Assembly: GCA_016873295.1 (NCBI GenBank)
Contig: VGXM01000002.1
Location: 62,001-126,000, forward strand
DNA: 64,000 nucleotides
Source: Phycisphaerae bacterium
GTDB taxonomy: Bacteria > Planctomycetota > Phycisphaerae > Phycisphaerales > UBA1924
Direction: 5' to 3'
Shown here: piece by piece, positions 22,804-31,584 of the stretch
How the letters are laid out: each line of letters starts with the position of its first letter
How positions within the stretch are numbered: position 1 is the stretch's first letter
Program-made: the position numbers and the translations under genes
Notes under the pieces: generated by a model
Told to the model about the DNA's origin: nothing
Database searches by the model: none
Seen by the model: the letters and a program-made list of their open reading frames with translations, nothing else

Positions 22804-24492
22804 TCACTCGCCGGCGAACTCGTCGCGGAAGCGGGCCTCGGCGTCGATCCCGCCCACCAGCACCAGCTCGTCGCCCTCGGACAGGACGTGCTGGGCCGGG
22901 GGGTTGATGACCAGGGCCCCGGCGGAGCGGACCGCCACGACCGAGCTGCCCGTGCGCTCGCGCACGCCCGACTCGGCCAGGGGCTTGCCGTGCAGGGCCG
23001 GGGGCGCGGGCAGGCGGAAGATGTCCAGCCCCTCGGCCACGGTCAGGATGCGGCTGCGCTTGAGGAGATTGACGATGGTGTTCGAGCCCATGTTGGCGTA
23101 GCTGAGGACGTGATCGGCCCCCGCCCGGTGCAGCGTCGCCACGTTGCGCTCGTGCGTGCAGCGCGAGATCACCTGGATGTCGGGGCGGAGCTTGCGCACG
23201 TAGATCGTGAGGTAGATGTTGAGGCTGTCGTCGTGGGTGGTGATAAGGACGGTGGGGGCCTTGCGGATCCCCGCCTGCTCGAGCACCTCCAGCTCCGCCG
23301 CGTTGCCCACGATGGTCCGGGCCTTGTCGCGCACGCGGTCGGGCGACTGCTCGACGATGCGCGAGTCGATGCCGCGTTCGGCAAGGGCCCGGGCCGTCGC
23401 CCGCCCCACGCGCCCGCCCCCGAGGATCAGGGCCGGCTCGCCCGACTGGTTGTAGATCGCGAACGCCTCGTCGTAGTTCTGGAGCTGCTGGGCCGACCCG
23501 GTCAGGACGAGGATGGAGTGGGGGTTGACGACGGTGTCGGCGGCGGCGAACTCGAACCGCCCCCGCTCCCACACGCCGATCACGCTCACGCCCAGGTCGG
23601 TCAGGCGGTTGTCGCGGAGCGACTTGCCGACCAGGGGCGTTCGGGCGGCGCTGGCCTCGGCGATGAGCACCTCGTCCACCTGGGCCACCACGTGGCTGAC
23701 CGCGTCCCCCCCGATCGTGCAGCGGGCCAGGGCCTGACCCATCATCTGGTGCAGTTGCAGGACCCGGGTCGCCCCGCCACGGTACAGGATGTCCTCGGCG
23801 GCGGCGCTGTTGGCCGTCGCCACGATCGGCAGCTCGGGCGCCACGCCTCGGGCCGTGAACGACACGTTGGTGTTGAGCACGTCCGACTGGGTGGTGGCGA
23901 GCATGGCGGCCCTGTCGGCCCGCAGGCGGCGATACGTCTCCGGGTCGTCCAGGTCCCCCACCACCACGCGCACGCCCATGTCGTGCAGGCGCAGGGCCTC
24001 CTTGAGGTCGGGCACGACGAGCGCGTACTCCTGGTCGATCGCCACGAAGCGCTTGATGAGGGCCGTGGTCACCGGGTCGTGGCTGGTCAGCAGCACGTGC
24101 CCGCTCGACTGCTCCGGCAGGGCGCTCGGGGCCCGGGCCGCGGCCTGGGCCTCCATCCACGGCGCGTAGAAGAACTGGATGAAGGTGAACGGGAGGAGGA
24201 TGAGCAGGAAGACGATCCCCGAGAGCAGCACCACCATCGAGAAGGCACGCCCCAGGTCGCTGTGGAAGGTGATGTCGCCGAAGCCCAGCGTCGACATCAC
24301 CGTCAGCGTCCAGTAGAGACCGGTGAGCCACGAGTGCTCGCGCCCCTCCAGCTCCATCAGGTAGTGGAAGACCACGCTGTAGAGCAGCACGAGCCCGACC
24401 AGCACCGCCACGAACCGCAGCAGGTACACGATGTTCCGCTTCGCCTTGCGCTGGCGGAGCAGGAACGCGATCTGCGCGGTGAGGTATTTCAT
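22804..24492 (-). CDS. K+ channel with tandem TrkA/RCK domains
   Basis: A 562-aa inner-membrane protein: two transmembrane helices (about 22-45 and 83-108) flank a pore loop with filter TLGFGD at 68-73 (GFG as in K+-selective pores). Two Rossmann TrkA-N/RCK modules follow (first near HVLLTSHDPVTTALI, second near LILGGGRVGRATARAL), each with a TrkA-C type domain. RCK modules gate such channels by nucleotide or ion binding. It resembles Kch/MthK-type channels but with duplicated regulation like TrkA. The ATG at 24492 begins just before the first helix; upstream ATGs add a basic leader. It is divergent from the FKBP gene. Confidence 0.9.
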   Translation of the reverse strand: MKYLTAQIAFLLRQRKAKRNIVYLLRFVAVLVGLVLLYSVVFHYLMELEGREHSWLTGLYWTLTVMSTLGFGDITFHSDLGRAFSMVVLLSGIVFLLILLPFTFIQFFYAPWMEAQAAARAPSALPEQSSGHVLLTSHDPVTTALIKRFVAIDQEYALVVPDLKEALRLHDMGVRVVVGDLDDPETYRRLRADRAAMLATTQSDVLNTNVSFTARGVAPELPIVATANSAAAEDILYRGGATRVLQLHQMMGQALARCTIGGDAVSHVVAQVDEVLIAEASAARTPLVGKSLRDNRLTDLGVSVIGVWERGRFEFAAADTVVNPHSILVLTGSAQQLQNYDEAFAIYNQSGEPALILGGGRVGRATARALAERGIDSRIVEQSPDRVRDKARTIVGNAAELEVLEQAGIRKAPTVLITTHDDSLNIYLTIYVRKLRPDIQVISRCTHERNVATLHRAGADHVLSYANMGSNTIVNLLKRSRILTVAEGLDIFRLPAPPALHGKPLAESGVRERTGSSVVAVRSAGALVINPPAQHVLSEGDELVLVGGIDAEARFRDEFAGE

Positions 24493-24588
24493 CGCGGCGG
24501 GGGCGGGTCTCCGTGGACGGTGCATCGTACCGGCGGCGTCGGACGGCACGCCCGCCCCCTACCGTCCCCCTCCCCACAGGAGCCCCCC

Positions 24589-25377
24589 ATGCGCCGCCTC
24601 GCCGCCACGCTCGCCCTTGCCGCCCTCGCGGCCTTGTCCTCCGCGGTTCAGCCCCCCGCGCCCGCCCCCATCCCGGAGCCGCCCCCCGTGCCAGCCGCCA
24701 TCCCCGTGCCCGACGGCCCGGTCGTCAAGAAGACCGAGCCGGCCCCGGGCCTCATCGCCGAGGACCTCAAGCTCGGCGACGGCGACGAGGTTGCGCCCGG
24801 TGCCGCCGTCGTCGTCCACTACCACGGCACGCTCAAGAACGGGGGCAAGGTCTTCGACTCTTCCTTCGACCGCGGCGAGCCCATCTCCCTGCCGCTCACC
24901 AGGGTGATCGAGGGGTGGCGGAAGGGCGTGCCCGGGATGAAGGTCGGGGGCGTGCGCCGCCTGACCATCCCCTCGGCGCTGGGCTACGGCGAGGGCGGCG
25001 CGGGGGGCGACATCCCGCCCAACGCCGACCTGGTCTTCACCATCCAGGTCGTCGACGCGCTGGGCGTCGAGGACCTCAAGGTGGGCGAGGGCGAGGCCGC
25101 CGCCGGGCAGTGCGTCGCCGTCGCCACCTACACCATCTCCGACAAGGACGGCAAGGTGGTGGAGAAGGCCGAGAGCGGCAAGCCCTACATCTGGCTGCCG
25201 GGCGAGTTCCAGGCCATCGACTTCGGGCTCGAGGGGATGAAGGTCGGCGGGAAGCGGCGCCTCACGGTGCCGGCGGCGTTCAACGTCGCCTCGCCCCAAC
25301 TGGCCTCCACGCGCCCCCAGCACGTCCCCCTCACCATCGAGATCGAGCTGATCGCGGTCCGCAACCTCGGGCGCTGA
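24589..25377 (+). CDS. Exported FKBP-type peptidyl-prolyl isomerase, two domains
   Basis: A 262-aa protein with a signal peptide (ALAALAALSSAV) and a Pro-rich linker, then two FKBP-like domains. The first (about 65-165) is complete, with VVVHYHGTLKNGGKVFDSS, the Asp in VFDSS and ALGYGEGG. The second (about 168-258) keeps the fold pattern (ATYTISDKDGKVVEKA, GLEGMKVGGKRRLTVP) but lacks the aromatic and Asp positions of the active site, so is probably a chaperone or binding module. AGGAG lies 6 nt before the ATG. Its stop is only 6 bp from that of the convergent LptB gene. Confidence 0.85.
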   Translation: MRRLAATLALAALAALSSAVQPPAPAPIPEPPPVPAAIPVPDGPVVKKTEPAPGLIAEDLKLGDGDEVAPGAAVVVHYHGTLKNGGKVFDSSFDRGEPISLPLTRVIEGWRKGVPGMKVGGVRRLTIPSALGYGEGGAGGDIPPNADLVFTIQVVDALGVEDLKVGEGEAAAGQCVAVATYTISDKDGKVVEKAESGKPYIWLPGEFQAIDFGLEGMKVGGKRRLTVPAAFNVASPQLASTRPQHVPLTIEIELIAVRNLGR

Positions 25378-25383
25378 ACGCCC

Positions 25384-26145
25384 TCACCGGACCATCGGCG
25401 GCGGGTGCAGATGGTCGAACTCGTCGCCACGGAAGAGCGACCCGAGGTAGACGCGCTTGACGAGCTCGTCGTTGATGAGCTCGCGGGGCGTGCCCTCGGC
25501 GAACTTCCTGCCCGCGTCGATGATGCAGGCGCGGTCGCAGATCCGCAGCGTCTGCTGCACGTTGTGGTCCGTGATCAGGAAGGCGATCCCGCGGGCCTTG
25601 AGGGCCTTGATCTCCTCCTGAAGGTCCTCCACCGCGATCGGGTCCACGCCGCTGAACGGCTCGTCCAGCAGGATCAGGCGGGGGCGCGTGATCAGGGCCC
25701 GCGCGATCTCCAGTTTCCGCCTCTCGCCCCCCGAGCAGGTGCGGGCGGCGTGCCGGCACTTGTGCAGCAGCCCGAACTGCTCCAGCAGCTCGTGGGCCCG
25801 GCGCTTGCGCTCCGCGCGCGAGAGCCCCAGCGTCTCCAGGATCGCCAGCAGGTTCTGCTCGCACGTCAGGCGCTGAAAGACGCTGGGCTCCTGCGACAGG
25901 TACCCCATCCCCATGCGGGCCCGACGGTACATGGGCAGGCGCGAGACGTCCTTCCCGTCGAACGAGACCCGACCCTCGTCGGCGTCGATCATCCCGATCG
26001 TCATGCGGAAACTGGTCGTCTTCCCCGCCCCGTTCCGCCCCAGCAGCCCCACCACCTCCGCCGGCTCCACGTGAAACGACACGCCGCCGACCACGGCCCG
26101 CCCGGCGTAGGACTTGCGGAGGTTCTCGGCGGCGAGGAGCGGCAA
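25384..26145 (-). CDS. lptB: LPS export ABC transporter ATP-binding protein
   Basis: A 253-aa ABC ATPase. Walker A GRNGAGKT is at about 36-43, signature CSGGERRKLEIARAL, Walker B LILLDEPFSGVDPIA, and the H-loop in LITDHNVQQTL. The LptB hallmarks YLSQEPSVFQRLT and GVDPIAV are present. LptB powers lipopolysaccharide transport to the outer membrane with LptFG and LptC. The proposed start is TTG at 26145 because there is no suitable ATG or GTG next to the conserved LLAAENLRKSY. LptA, C, F and G are not adjacent. It is divergent from the HlyD-like gene, 193 bp apart. Confidence 0.88.
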   Translation of the reverse strand: MPLLAAENLRKSYAGRAVVGGVSFHVEPAEVVGLLGRNGAGKTTSFRMTIGMIDADEGRVSFDGKDVSRLPMYRRARMGMGYLSQEPSVFQRLTCEQNLLAILETLGLSRAERKRRAHELLEQFGLLHKCRHAARTCSGGERRKLEIARALITRPRLILLDEPFSGVDPIAVEDLQEEIKALKARGIAFLITDHNVQQTLRICDRACIIDAGRKFAEGTPRELINDELVKRVYLGSLFRGDEFDHLHPPPMVR

Positions 26146-26338
26146 CGCCCAACCGTAGGGCCGCCCGCGACCGCTGCGCCCGCGATCGCCCGCCGACCCA
26201 CTCCGGGGAGGGCCGCCCCCGGCCTGCCCTGGGGCCCGACGCGATCCCCCGGGCACGCGCCGCACCTGACGGATCCCGCCCCCGGGCGCATCTCTAGAAT
26301 CGAGGGGCGGGGCGTGTGCGTCGTCGCAGGGAGGGTCG

Positions 26339-28195
26339 ATGCTGGACCTGGGATCGGTGACGAAACGCCCATCGCGCCGCGGGATGGCGTGGCTCCGGGT
26401 CGGGTTCGTGCTGGTCGTCGCCATCCTGGCCATCGCCGGGACGGTGGTGCTGTGGCGCGCCTCCGCGGGCGCGCCGCCCGCCGACCGCGGCGACTCGGCG
26501 GACATCGCCCCCGCCCGCCTGGCCTCGTTCGACATCACGACCACGGCGACGGGCGAGCTGGAGGCCCGCAACCAGATCGAGCTGCGCAGCCGGCTGGAGC
26601 GGACCAGCACGATCCTGGAGATCGTGCCCGAGGGGACGCGCGTCAAGGCGGGTGACGTGCTCGTGCGCCTGAACGCCGACGACATCCAGACGCAGATCGA
26701 GGAGGACGTGTCGCGCGTCGAGGCGGCCCGCGCCGATCTGGTCAACGCCGAGAACGCGTTCGCGATCCAGGTCTCCGAGAACGAATCCAAGCTCCGCAAG
26801 GCCGGGCTCAACATCGAGCTGGCCACGCTGGCGCTCGACCAGTGGCTCAAGGGGGAGGTCGAGCAGAAGAGGAAGGACCTCGAGCTCCAGCTGGAGAACA
26901 CCAAGAAGGAGCTGGAGCGCCTCGAGAACAAGCACGCCAACAGCCTCAACCTGTTCCGGCGCGAGTTCCTGTCGAAGAACGAGCTGGACCTTGACGAGAT
27001 CTCGCTGCGCAAGGCCCGCGCCGACCGCGAGAAGGCGCTGCTCGCCAACGAGACCTACTGGGAGTACCAGTACCCCAAGGACGAGAAGACCCGCCGCTCG
27101 GACGTCGCCGAGGCCCAGGCCGAGCTTCAACGCGTGGAGAAGACCAACGAGAGCCAGTTGGCCCAGCGCCAGGCCCAGCTCAACAACGCGCAGACCCAGC
27201 TGGCCAGCCGCGAGAACCGCCTCGCCCGCCTCCGGGCCCAGTTCGACGCGGCGGTGCTGCGGGCCCCGACCGACGGGCTCATCGTCTACTCGACAAGCAC
27301 CGATCGCGGGCGGGGACCGATGATGTCACAGGGCGGCACGCTGCAGGTGGGCACGCAGGTGCAGCCCAACCAGGCGATGATCATCCTGCCCGACACCACC
27401 GAGATGCGGGCGGCGGTGCGGGTGCACGAGAGCCTGGCGGGGCGCATCAAGCCGGGGCAGCCCGCGGCGGTCCGCGTCGAGGCCGCCAACACCGTCTTCC
27501 AGGGCGTGGTCGAGTCGATCGGCGTGCTCGCGGAAACCGGGGGGTGGCGCGACCCCAACCTCCGCGAGTACACCGTGCGGATCTCCCTGGCGGGCGACGT
27601 GCAGGCGCTCAAGCCCAGCATGCAGTGCGAGGCCCAGATCCTGCTGGGCCGCGTCGAGAGCGCGCTGGTGGTGCCCGTCCAGGCCGTGTTCATGGACGGC
27701 GCCGTCCGCTTCGTCTACAAGCCGCGCGGCAGCCGCTTCGTCCGCGTGCCCGTCCGGCTGGGCCGACGGTCCGATCTCTTCGCCCAGGTGCTCAAGGGCC
27801 TCGGCGAGGGCGAGCGCGTGCTCGTGCGCCAGCCCCAGCCGGGCGAGGTCATCGCGGGCGAGTGGGACCGGGCGGCCCTGACGCTCGCCGGATACCAGGT
27901 CAACGACGAGGGCAGGCCCACCGATCCGGAGGCCGAGGCCGGGCTCCGCGTCACGGCCCCCCCCGGGATGCCCGTCGAAGGCGCCCCCGGCGACCCCCGC
28001 AATGGCCCCCCCGGCACGCGACCTCGCGAGGGCTCCGGGACCAACGGCCAGGACGCGCGACCGGGCCGCTCGGATGGCATGAGCGAGCGCGGCGGCAACC
28101 CCGAGCACCGACGCCGCCCCGCGCAGGACGAGCCCGCCTCCACCGACAACGACGCCCGCACGCGCGGCGAGCCCGCGCCCGGCAAGTCAACCTGA
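26339..28195 (+). CDS. HlyD/RND-type periplasmic adaptor protein
   Basis: A 618-aa membrane-fusion protein. One transmembrane segment lies near residues 17-41, followed by a biotinyl-lipoyl-like half (VPEGTRVKAGDVLVRLNADD), a long coiled-coil hairpin (about 125-305, Glu/Lys/Arg/Gln-rich), the second lipoyl half (LRAPTDGLIVYSTS), beta-barrel segments and a membrane-proximal domain. The C-terminal ~110 residues are Pro/Gly/Arg-rich and disordered. Such adaptors link inner-membrane pumps to outer-membrane channels; no pump is beside it. GGGAGG precedes the ATG. The stop is 8 bp from the convergent HD-GYP gene. Confidence 0.85.
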   Translation: MLDLGSVTKRPSRRGMAWLRVGFVLVVAILAIAGTVVLWRASAGAPPADRGDSADIAPARLASFDITTTATGELEARNQIELRSRLERTSTILEIVPEGTRVKAGDVLVRLNADDIQTQIEEDVSRVEAARADLVNAENAFAIQVSENESKLRKAGLNIELATLALDQWLKGEVEQKRKDLELQLENTKKELERLENKHANSLNLFRREFLSKNELDLDEISLRKARADREKALLANETYWEYQYPKDEKTRRSDVAEAQAELQRVEKTNESQLAQRQAQLNNAQTQLASRENRLARLRAQFDAAVLRAPTDGLIVYSTSTDRGRGPMMSQGGTLQVGTQVQPNQAMIILPDTTEMRAAVRVHESLAGRIKPGQPAAVRVEAANTVFQGVVESIGVLAETGGWRDPNLREYTVRISLAGDVQALKPSMQCEAQILLGRVESALVVPVQAVFMDGAVRFVYKPRGSRFVRVPVRLGRRSDLFAQVLKGLGEGERVLVRQPQPGEVIAGEWDRAALTLAGYQVNDEGRPTDPEAEAGLRVTAPPGMPVEGAPGDPRNGPPGTRPREGSGTNGQDARPGRSDGMSERGGNPEHRRRPAQDEPASTDNDARTRGEPAPGKST

Positions 28196-28203
28196 CCACC
28201 CCG

Positions 28204-29454
28204 TCAGGCCGCCGACGTCCCCGGCGGGCGTTCGATGGACCTGGAGTAGGCGCCGACGTCGAACCGCGTCGCGCCGCAGGCCCCGGACGGGTAGAAGTTG
28301 AAGGGCCCGACCGGCGTGCCGTCGGCCTCGACGACTTCCAGGTCCGGCTCCGACCTCAGGTCGAAGGACTGCCCGGTGGTCCACGCGCCGCTCCGGTCGC
28401 CCTCCGGCCTCATCTCCTCCACCACCGGCCGGCACGGATTGGCCGGCGTCCAGGACGTCACCACCCCGCGCACGCCGCTCGACAGCATCACCTGCGTGCC
28501 GGGCGGATAGGGCGGCACCACGCTCGTCAGGGCCCGCAGCACCACCGGGTCGAGCCACGACGAGCACGCCGGCTCGATCAGCCGGCGCAGCACCGCGACG
28601 GTCGGCGCGGGCTCGCGGCAGCCCGGCTCGTACCGGAGCCGCTCGAACAGGTCGGCGGCGGCGACGATCCGCGCAAAGACGTGGATGTCCGATCTCGCGA
28701 CCGCCTCCACCCGACCGCCGTACTTCTCCCGCTTCGGGAACCCCGTCCCGTCGAACCGCTGGTGGTGGTGCAGGACGACGGCGGCGGCGGCGGGATCGAC
28801 CTCGCGACGCACCATCTCGAACCCCAGCGTCACGTGCTCCCTCCACCCCGGGTCGCTCTCGTCCCGCGTGCCCTCCCAACGCGCCGCCACCTCCGGGGGA
28901 AGCGACAGCATCCCGATGTCGTGCAGCATGGCGCCCACCCCGAGGTTGGTCACGTCCATGGCCACGTCCGACCTCAGGCGCGACCGCTCCCGCACCAGGT
29001 GGAAGTCGAGCTTCAGGCCCATCAGGACCGACAGGAAGCACACGGTGCTGGCGTTGCGGAGCAGCGGATCGGCGCCGCCCGACTCCTGGATGAGCAACGC
29101 CGCCTTCGGGCTCGCGGCCAGGCGCTCGAGCACCCCCACCACCGCCCGCCGGAACACCGCGAACTCGAACGAAGTGTGCGTGTCGGCGCGCACGCGCTCG
29201 AACCCCTGGTGCAGGTCCCGGGCCATGTTGGCGCACGCCTCGTGCACCCCTGGGTTGACGTACTCGGCGAGGCGCTCCAGCCCCGGAACCCGGATCCACA
29301 GGTCGCGCACCCCCAGTTCGCCCAGCCGCTTGACGTGCACCCCCGCCAGCTCAACCCCGGCCCGGAGCAGGACCGTGTCCAGGCGCCGGGGGTGACGCAC
29401 CGGCAACGCCAGCATCATCCCATCCCTGGCTTGAGTGAGATTGACCCGCAGCAT
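28204..29454 (-). CDS. HD-GYP domain protein
   Basis: A 416-aa protein with an HD-GYP core: HDIGML (HD at 178-179) and HHHQRFDGTGFP at 229-240, the 'GYP' motif reading GFP. HD-GYP proteins hydrolyse cyclic di-GMP. The helix before the HD motif, where a metal-binding His is usual, reads NASTVCFLSVLM (Asn at 134), so catalysis may be altered. The N-terminal ~120 residues lack a recognisable sensor; the C-terminal ~120 are an uncharacterised extension. No membrane helix is predicted, so it is cytosolic. Confidence 0.82.
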   Translation of the reverse strand: MLRVNLTQARDGMMLALPVRHPRRLDTVLLRAGVELAGVHVKRLGELGVRDLWIRVPGLERLAEYVNPGVHEACANMARDLHQGFERVRADTHTSFEFAVFRRAVVGVLERLAASPKAALLIQESGGADPLLRNASTVCFLSVLMGLKLDFHLVRERSRLRSDVAMDVTNLGVGAMLHDIGMLSLPPEVAARWEGTRDESDPGWREHVTLGFEMVRREVDPAAAAVVLHHHQRFDGTGFPKREKYGGRVEAVARSDIHVFARIVAAADLFERLRYEPGCREPAPTVAVLRRLIEPACSSWLDPVVLRALTSVVPPYPPGTQVMLSSGVRGVVTSWTPANPCRPVVEEMRPEGDRSGAWTTGQSFDLRSEPDLEVVEADGTPVGPFNFYPSGACGATRFDVGAYSRSIERPPGTSAA

Positions 29455-29565
29455 CGCGTGTCCCGCCCATCGTCACGGCGACGGCGCGGGCTTGACCCCG
29501 GGTCCGCAAACGCGCGTGCATCGGGGGCTCGGGGATGGGGCGGGCGCCGGCGCGGGCCCGAGAAC

Positions 29566-30459
29566 TCACCGCGGGAACAGCTCGAAGCGCGGCGGGACGT
29601 GCGCGCGCAGCACGACAATCACGCGCAGGGCGGCCCCCGAAGGGTTCGACCAGTCGGTGAGCACCAGCCCGCCCAGGTCGGGCGCCGCCGGGGCGAAGGG
29701 CCCGAGGTCGTCCGCGGGCGGCGCGGCGCCGGCAGGAGGGTCCCACCCGCTCCAGGCGTGCCCGGGCAGGTCGGGCACGAGCAGCACGGCGGCGCCGTCC
29801 GCCAGCTCCAGCTCGAGCGCGAGGCGTTCGAAGCACAGGCCCTCTTCCGCGGCCCTGAGGCGAGGCGTGAGCCCCAGGCGCCTCCTCACGCTCTCCGGGT
29901 CCTCCGTGTCCGCGCTGCCGACGTGCTGGGGAACCAGGTCGACGCGCAGGCGGGCCGCGGCCGGGTGGGCCGGGTCGCCGGCGGGGGCGATCCACGAGCG
30001 GACCAGCAGGCGGAGGCGCCCCGCCGGGAGGCGCAGCGCCTCGCCCCCGACGTCGAGGGTCCGCGCGCCCGACCACGGAACGCCCGCGGCGAGCACCCCC
30101 CAGCGCGGGTTGGTGCCCATCCGCGCCCGCTGGACGGGCGGCGTGACCCGCAGCGCCGCCAGGAGCCCGTCGAGTCGGTCGGCGTCCACGCCCACCACGC
30201 GGAGCCCCGCGGACCACCACTGCAGCACCTGGGTCGGCGGCGCGGGGACCGGGTTCGACGCCGACGAGGCCAGCACGCGCCCGACGTGCTCGGCGTCGGG
30301 ATCGCGCACCACCCACCACGAGACCTCGAGGCCCACGTCGCCGGGGGACGACGGCGCCGGCCCGTCGGCGACGGTCGCGCCGGACCCGCAGCCGCTCACC
30401 GCCAGGGCGAGGGCCAGGGGCGCGAGCAATGCGGGACGGGCGCGCACGGTCGACCTCAC
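29566..30459 (-). CDS. Hypothetical lipoprotein
   Basis: A 297-aa protein with a lipoprotein signal (hydrophobic run then VSGC, the modified Cys near residue 23). The body is rich in beta-strand-like sequence; no family is recognised. The GTG start overlaps the stop of the LOG-family gene by 4 bp (GTGA) and has GGGAGG upstream, so the two are translationally coupled. Why a LOG protein should be coupled to an envelope lipoprotein is unknown. Confidence 0.75.
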   Translation of the reverse strand: MRSTVRARPALLAPLALALAVSGCGSGATVADGPAPSSPGDVGLEVSWWVVRDPDAEHVGRVLASSASNPVPAPPTQVLQWWSAGLRVVGVDADRLDGLLAALRVTPPVQRARMGTNPRWGVLAAGVPWSGARTLDVGGEALRLPAGRLRLLVRSWIAPAGDPAHPAAARLRVDLVPQHVGSADTEDPESVRRRLGLTPRLRAAEEGLCFERLALELELADGAAVLLVPDLPGHAWSGWDPPAGAAPPADDLGPFAPAAPDLGGLVLTDWSNPSGAALRVIVVLRAHVPPRFELFPR

Positions 30460-31550
30460 GCCTCCCGGTTGATCCGGTCGATGAGCTGCCGGACGCGCCC
30501 GAACCTGGACTTGGTGTGGGTGAACGCCAGGCGGGGCAGGTCGAGGAACTCGTCCTCCTCGGGGTAGGCCTCGCGGGCCTGGATCGTGCCCGCCTTGACC
30601 AGGTCGCGGAACTCCTCGTTGAGGCTCGCCAGCGTGCCGACGCTCAGCGGGCGGCGCAGGCGGATCACCAGGTCGTCGCGGACGTAGCGCTGGGAGTGGA
30701 AGACGCGGTAGAAGCCGGTGACGTGCTCGGCGGCGTCGCGGGGCGTGGGGCAGATGCGGTACAGGCTCAGGTCCTCGGGGCTGACGAAGCCCTTGGCGAG
30801 CAGGTGGTCGCGCACGAAGGCGTCGAAGGCGCGCCAATAGCCCGCCCCGGGCCCGCTCCCCTCCACCATGACGACGGGCATCATGGCCGCCTTGCCCGTC
30901 TGCACGAGCGTGAGGGCCTCGAAGGCCTCGTCGAGCGTCCCGAACCCGCCCGGGAAGAGGGCCACCGCCTCCGCCTGGCTGATGAACATCAGCTTGCGCG
31001 TGAAGAAGTAGCGGAAGTGGATCAGCTTCTCGTCGCCGGCGATCACCTGGTTGGCGTTGGTCTCGAAGGGCAGGCGGATCGCCACCCCGAACGACGATTC
31101 GCGCCCCGGGCCCACGTGCCCGGCGTGCATGATGCCCATGCCCGCGCCGGTGATCACCATCCAGCCCGACTCGGCCATGAGCCGCGAGAACTCGACGGCG
31201 GCCTGGTAGTCCGGGTGCCCCTCGGGGGTGCGGGCCGACCCGAAGATCGTGACCTTGTGGGGCGCGGCGTAGCGGGCGAAGACGCGGAAGGCGTGGCGCA
31301 GTTCGCGCACGGAGTTGGTGATGAGCTTCAGCTCGCCCGTGTGCCGGCCGTCGGGGATGAGCTTCAGCCCCGTGAGCATCAGGTCGCGGACCAGGCGGGT
31401 GCCGAACGCCTCGGGGATGGCGCCGATGTCCGCCAGCAGCCGGTCGAGGGCCTCGAGAACCTTGGGGTCGTCGGCACGGAGGGCCGCGGGCCGCTGCGGC
31501 GGGGGCTGGTGGAGCGGGCCATCACCCGCCTGATCTTGCGTCAGCGTCAT
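30456..31550 (-). CDS. LOG-family protein (Rossmann, PGGxGTxxE)
   Basis: A 364-aa member of the TIGR00730/LOG ('lonely guy') family. The signature PGGFGTLDE is at 200-208, preceded by ITGAGMGIMHAGH. Small LOGs release cytokinin bases from nucleotides, or act as nucleotide 5'-monophosphate nucleosidases. This one is longer, with about 95 extra N-terminal and 90 C-terminal residues, like the PpnN class, so a nucleotide N-glycosidase is plausible but not shown. It heads a two-gene operon with the coupled lipoprotein. Confidence 0.85.
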   Translation of the reverse strand: MTLTQDQAGDGPLHQPPPQRPAALRADDPKVLEALDRLLADIGAIPEAFGTRLVRDLMLTGLKLIPDGRHTGELKLITNSVRELRHAFRVFARYAAPHKVTIFGSARTPEGHPDYQAAVEFSRLMAESGWMVITGAGMGIMHAGHVGPGRESSFGVAIRLPFETNANQVIAGDEKLIHFRYFFTRKLMFISQAEAVALFPGGFGTLDEAFEALTLVQTGKAAMMPVVMVEGSGPGAGYWRAFDAFVRDHLLAKGFVSPEDLSLYRICPTPRDAAEHVTGFYRVFHSQRYVRDDLVIRLRRPLSVGTLASLNEEFRDLVKAGTIQAREAYPEEDEFLDLPRLAFTHTKSRFGRVRQLIDRINREA

Positions 31551-31584
31551 CGAGCCGGATTGTTGGCCGACCGCGCCACGGAGA

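Noticed and set aside
25384-27048. A longer LptB frame starting at 27048
   Set aside because: The upstream part is antisense to the HlyD-like gene and lacks ABC homology; the domain starts at about 26145.
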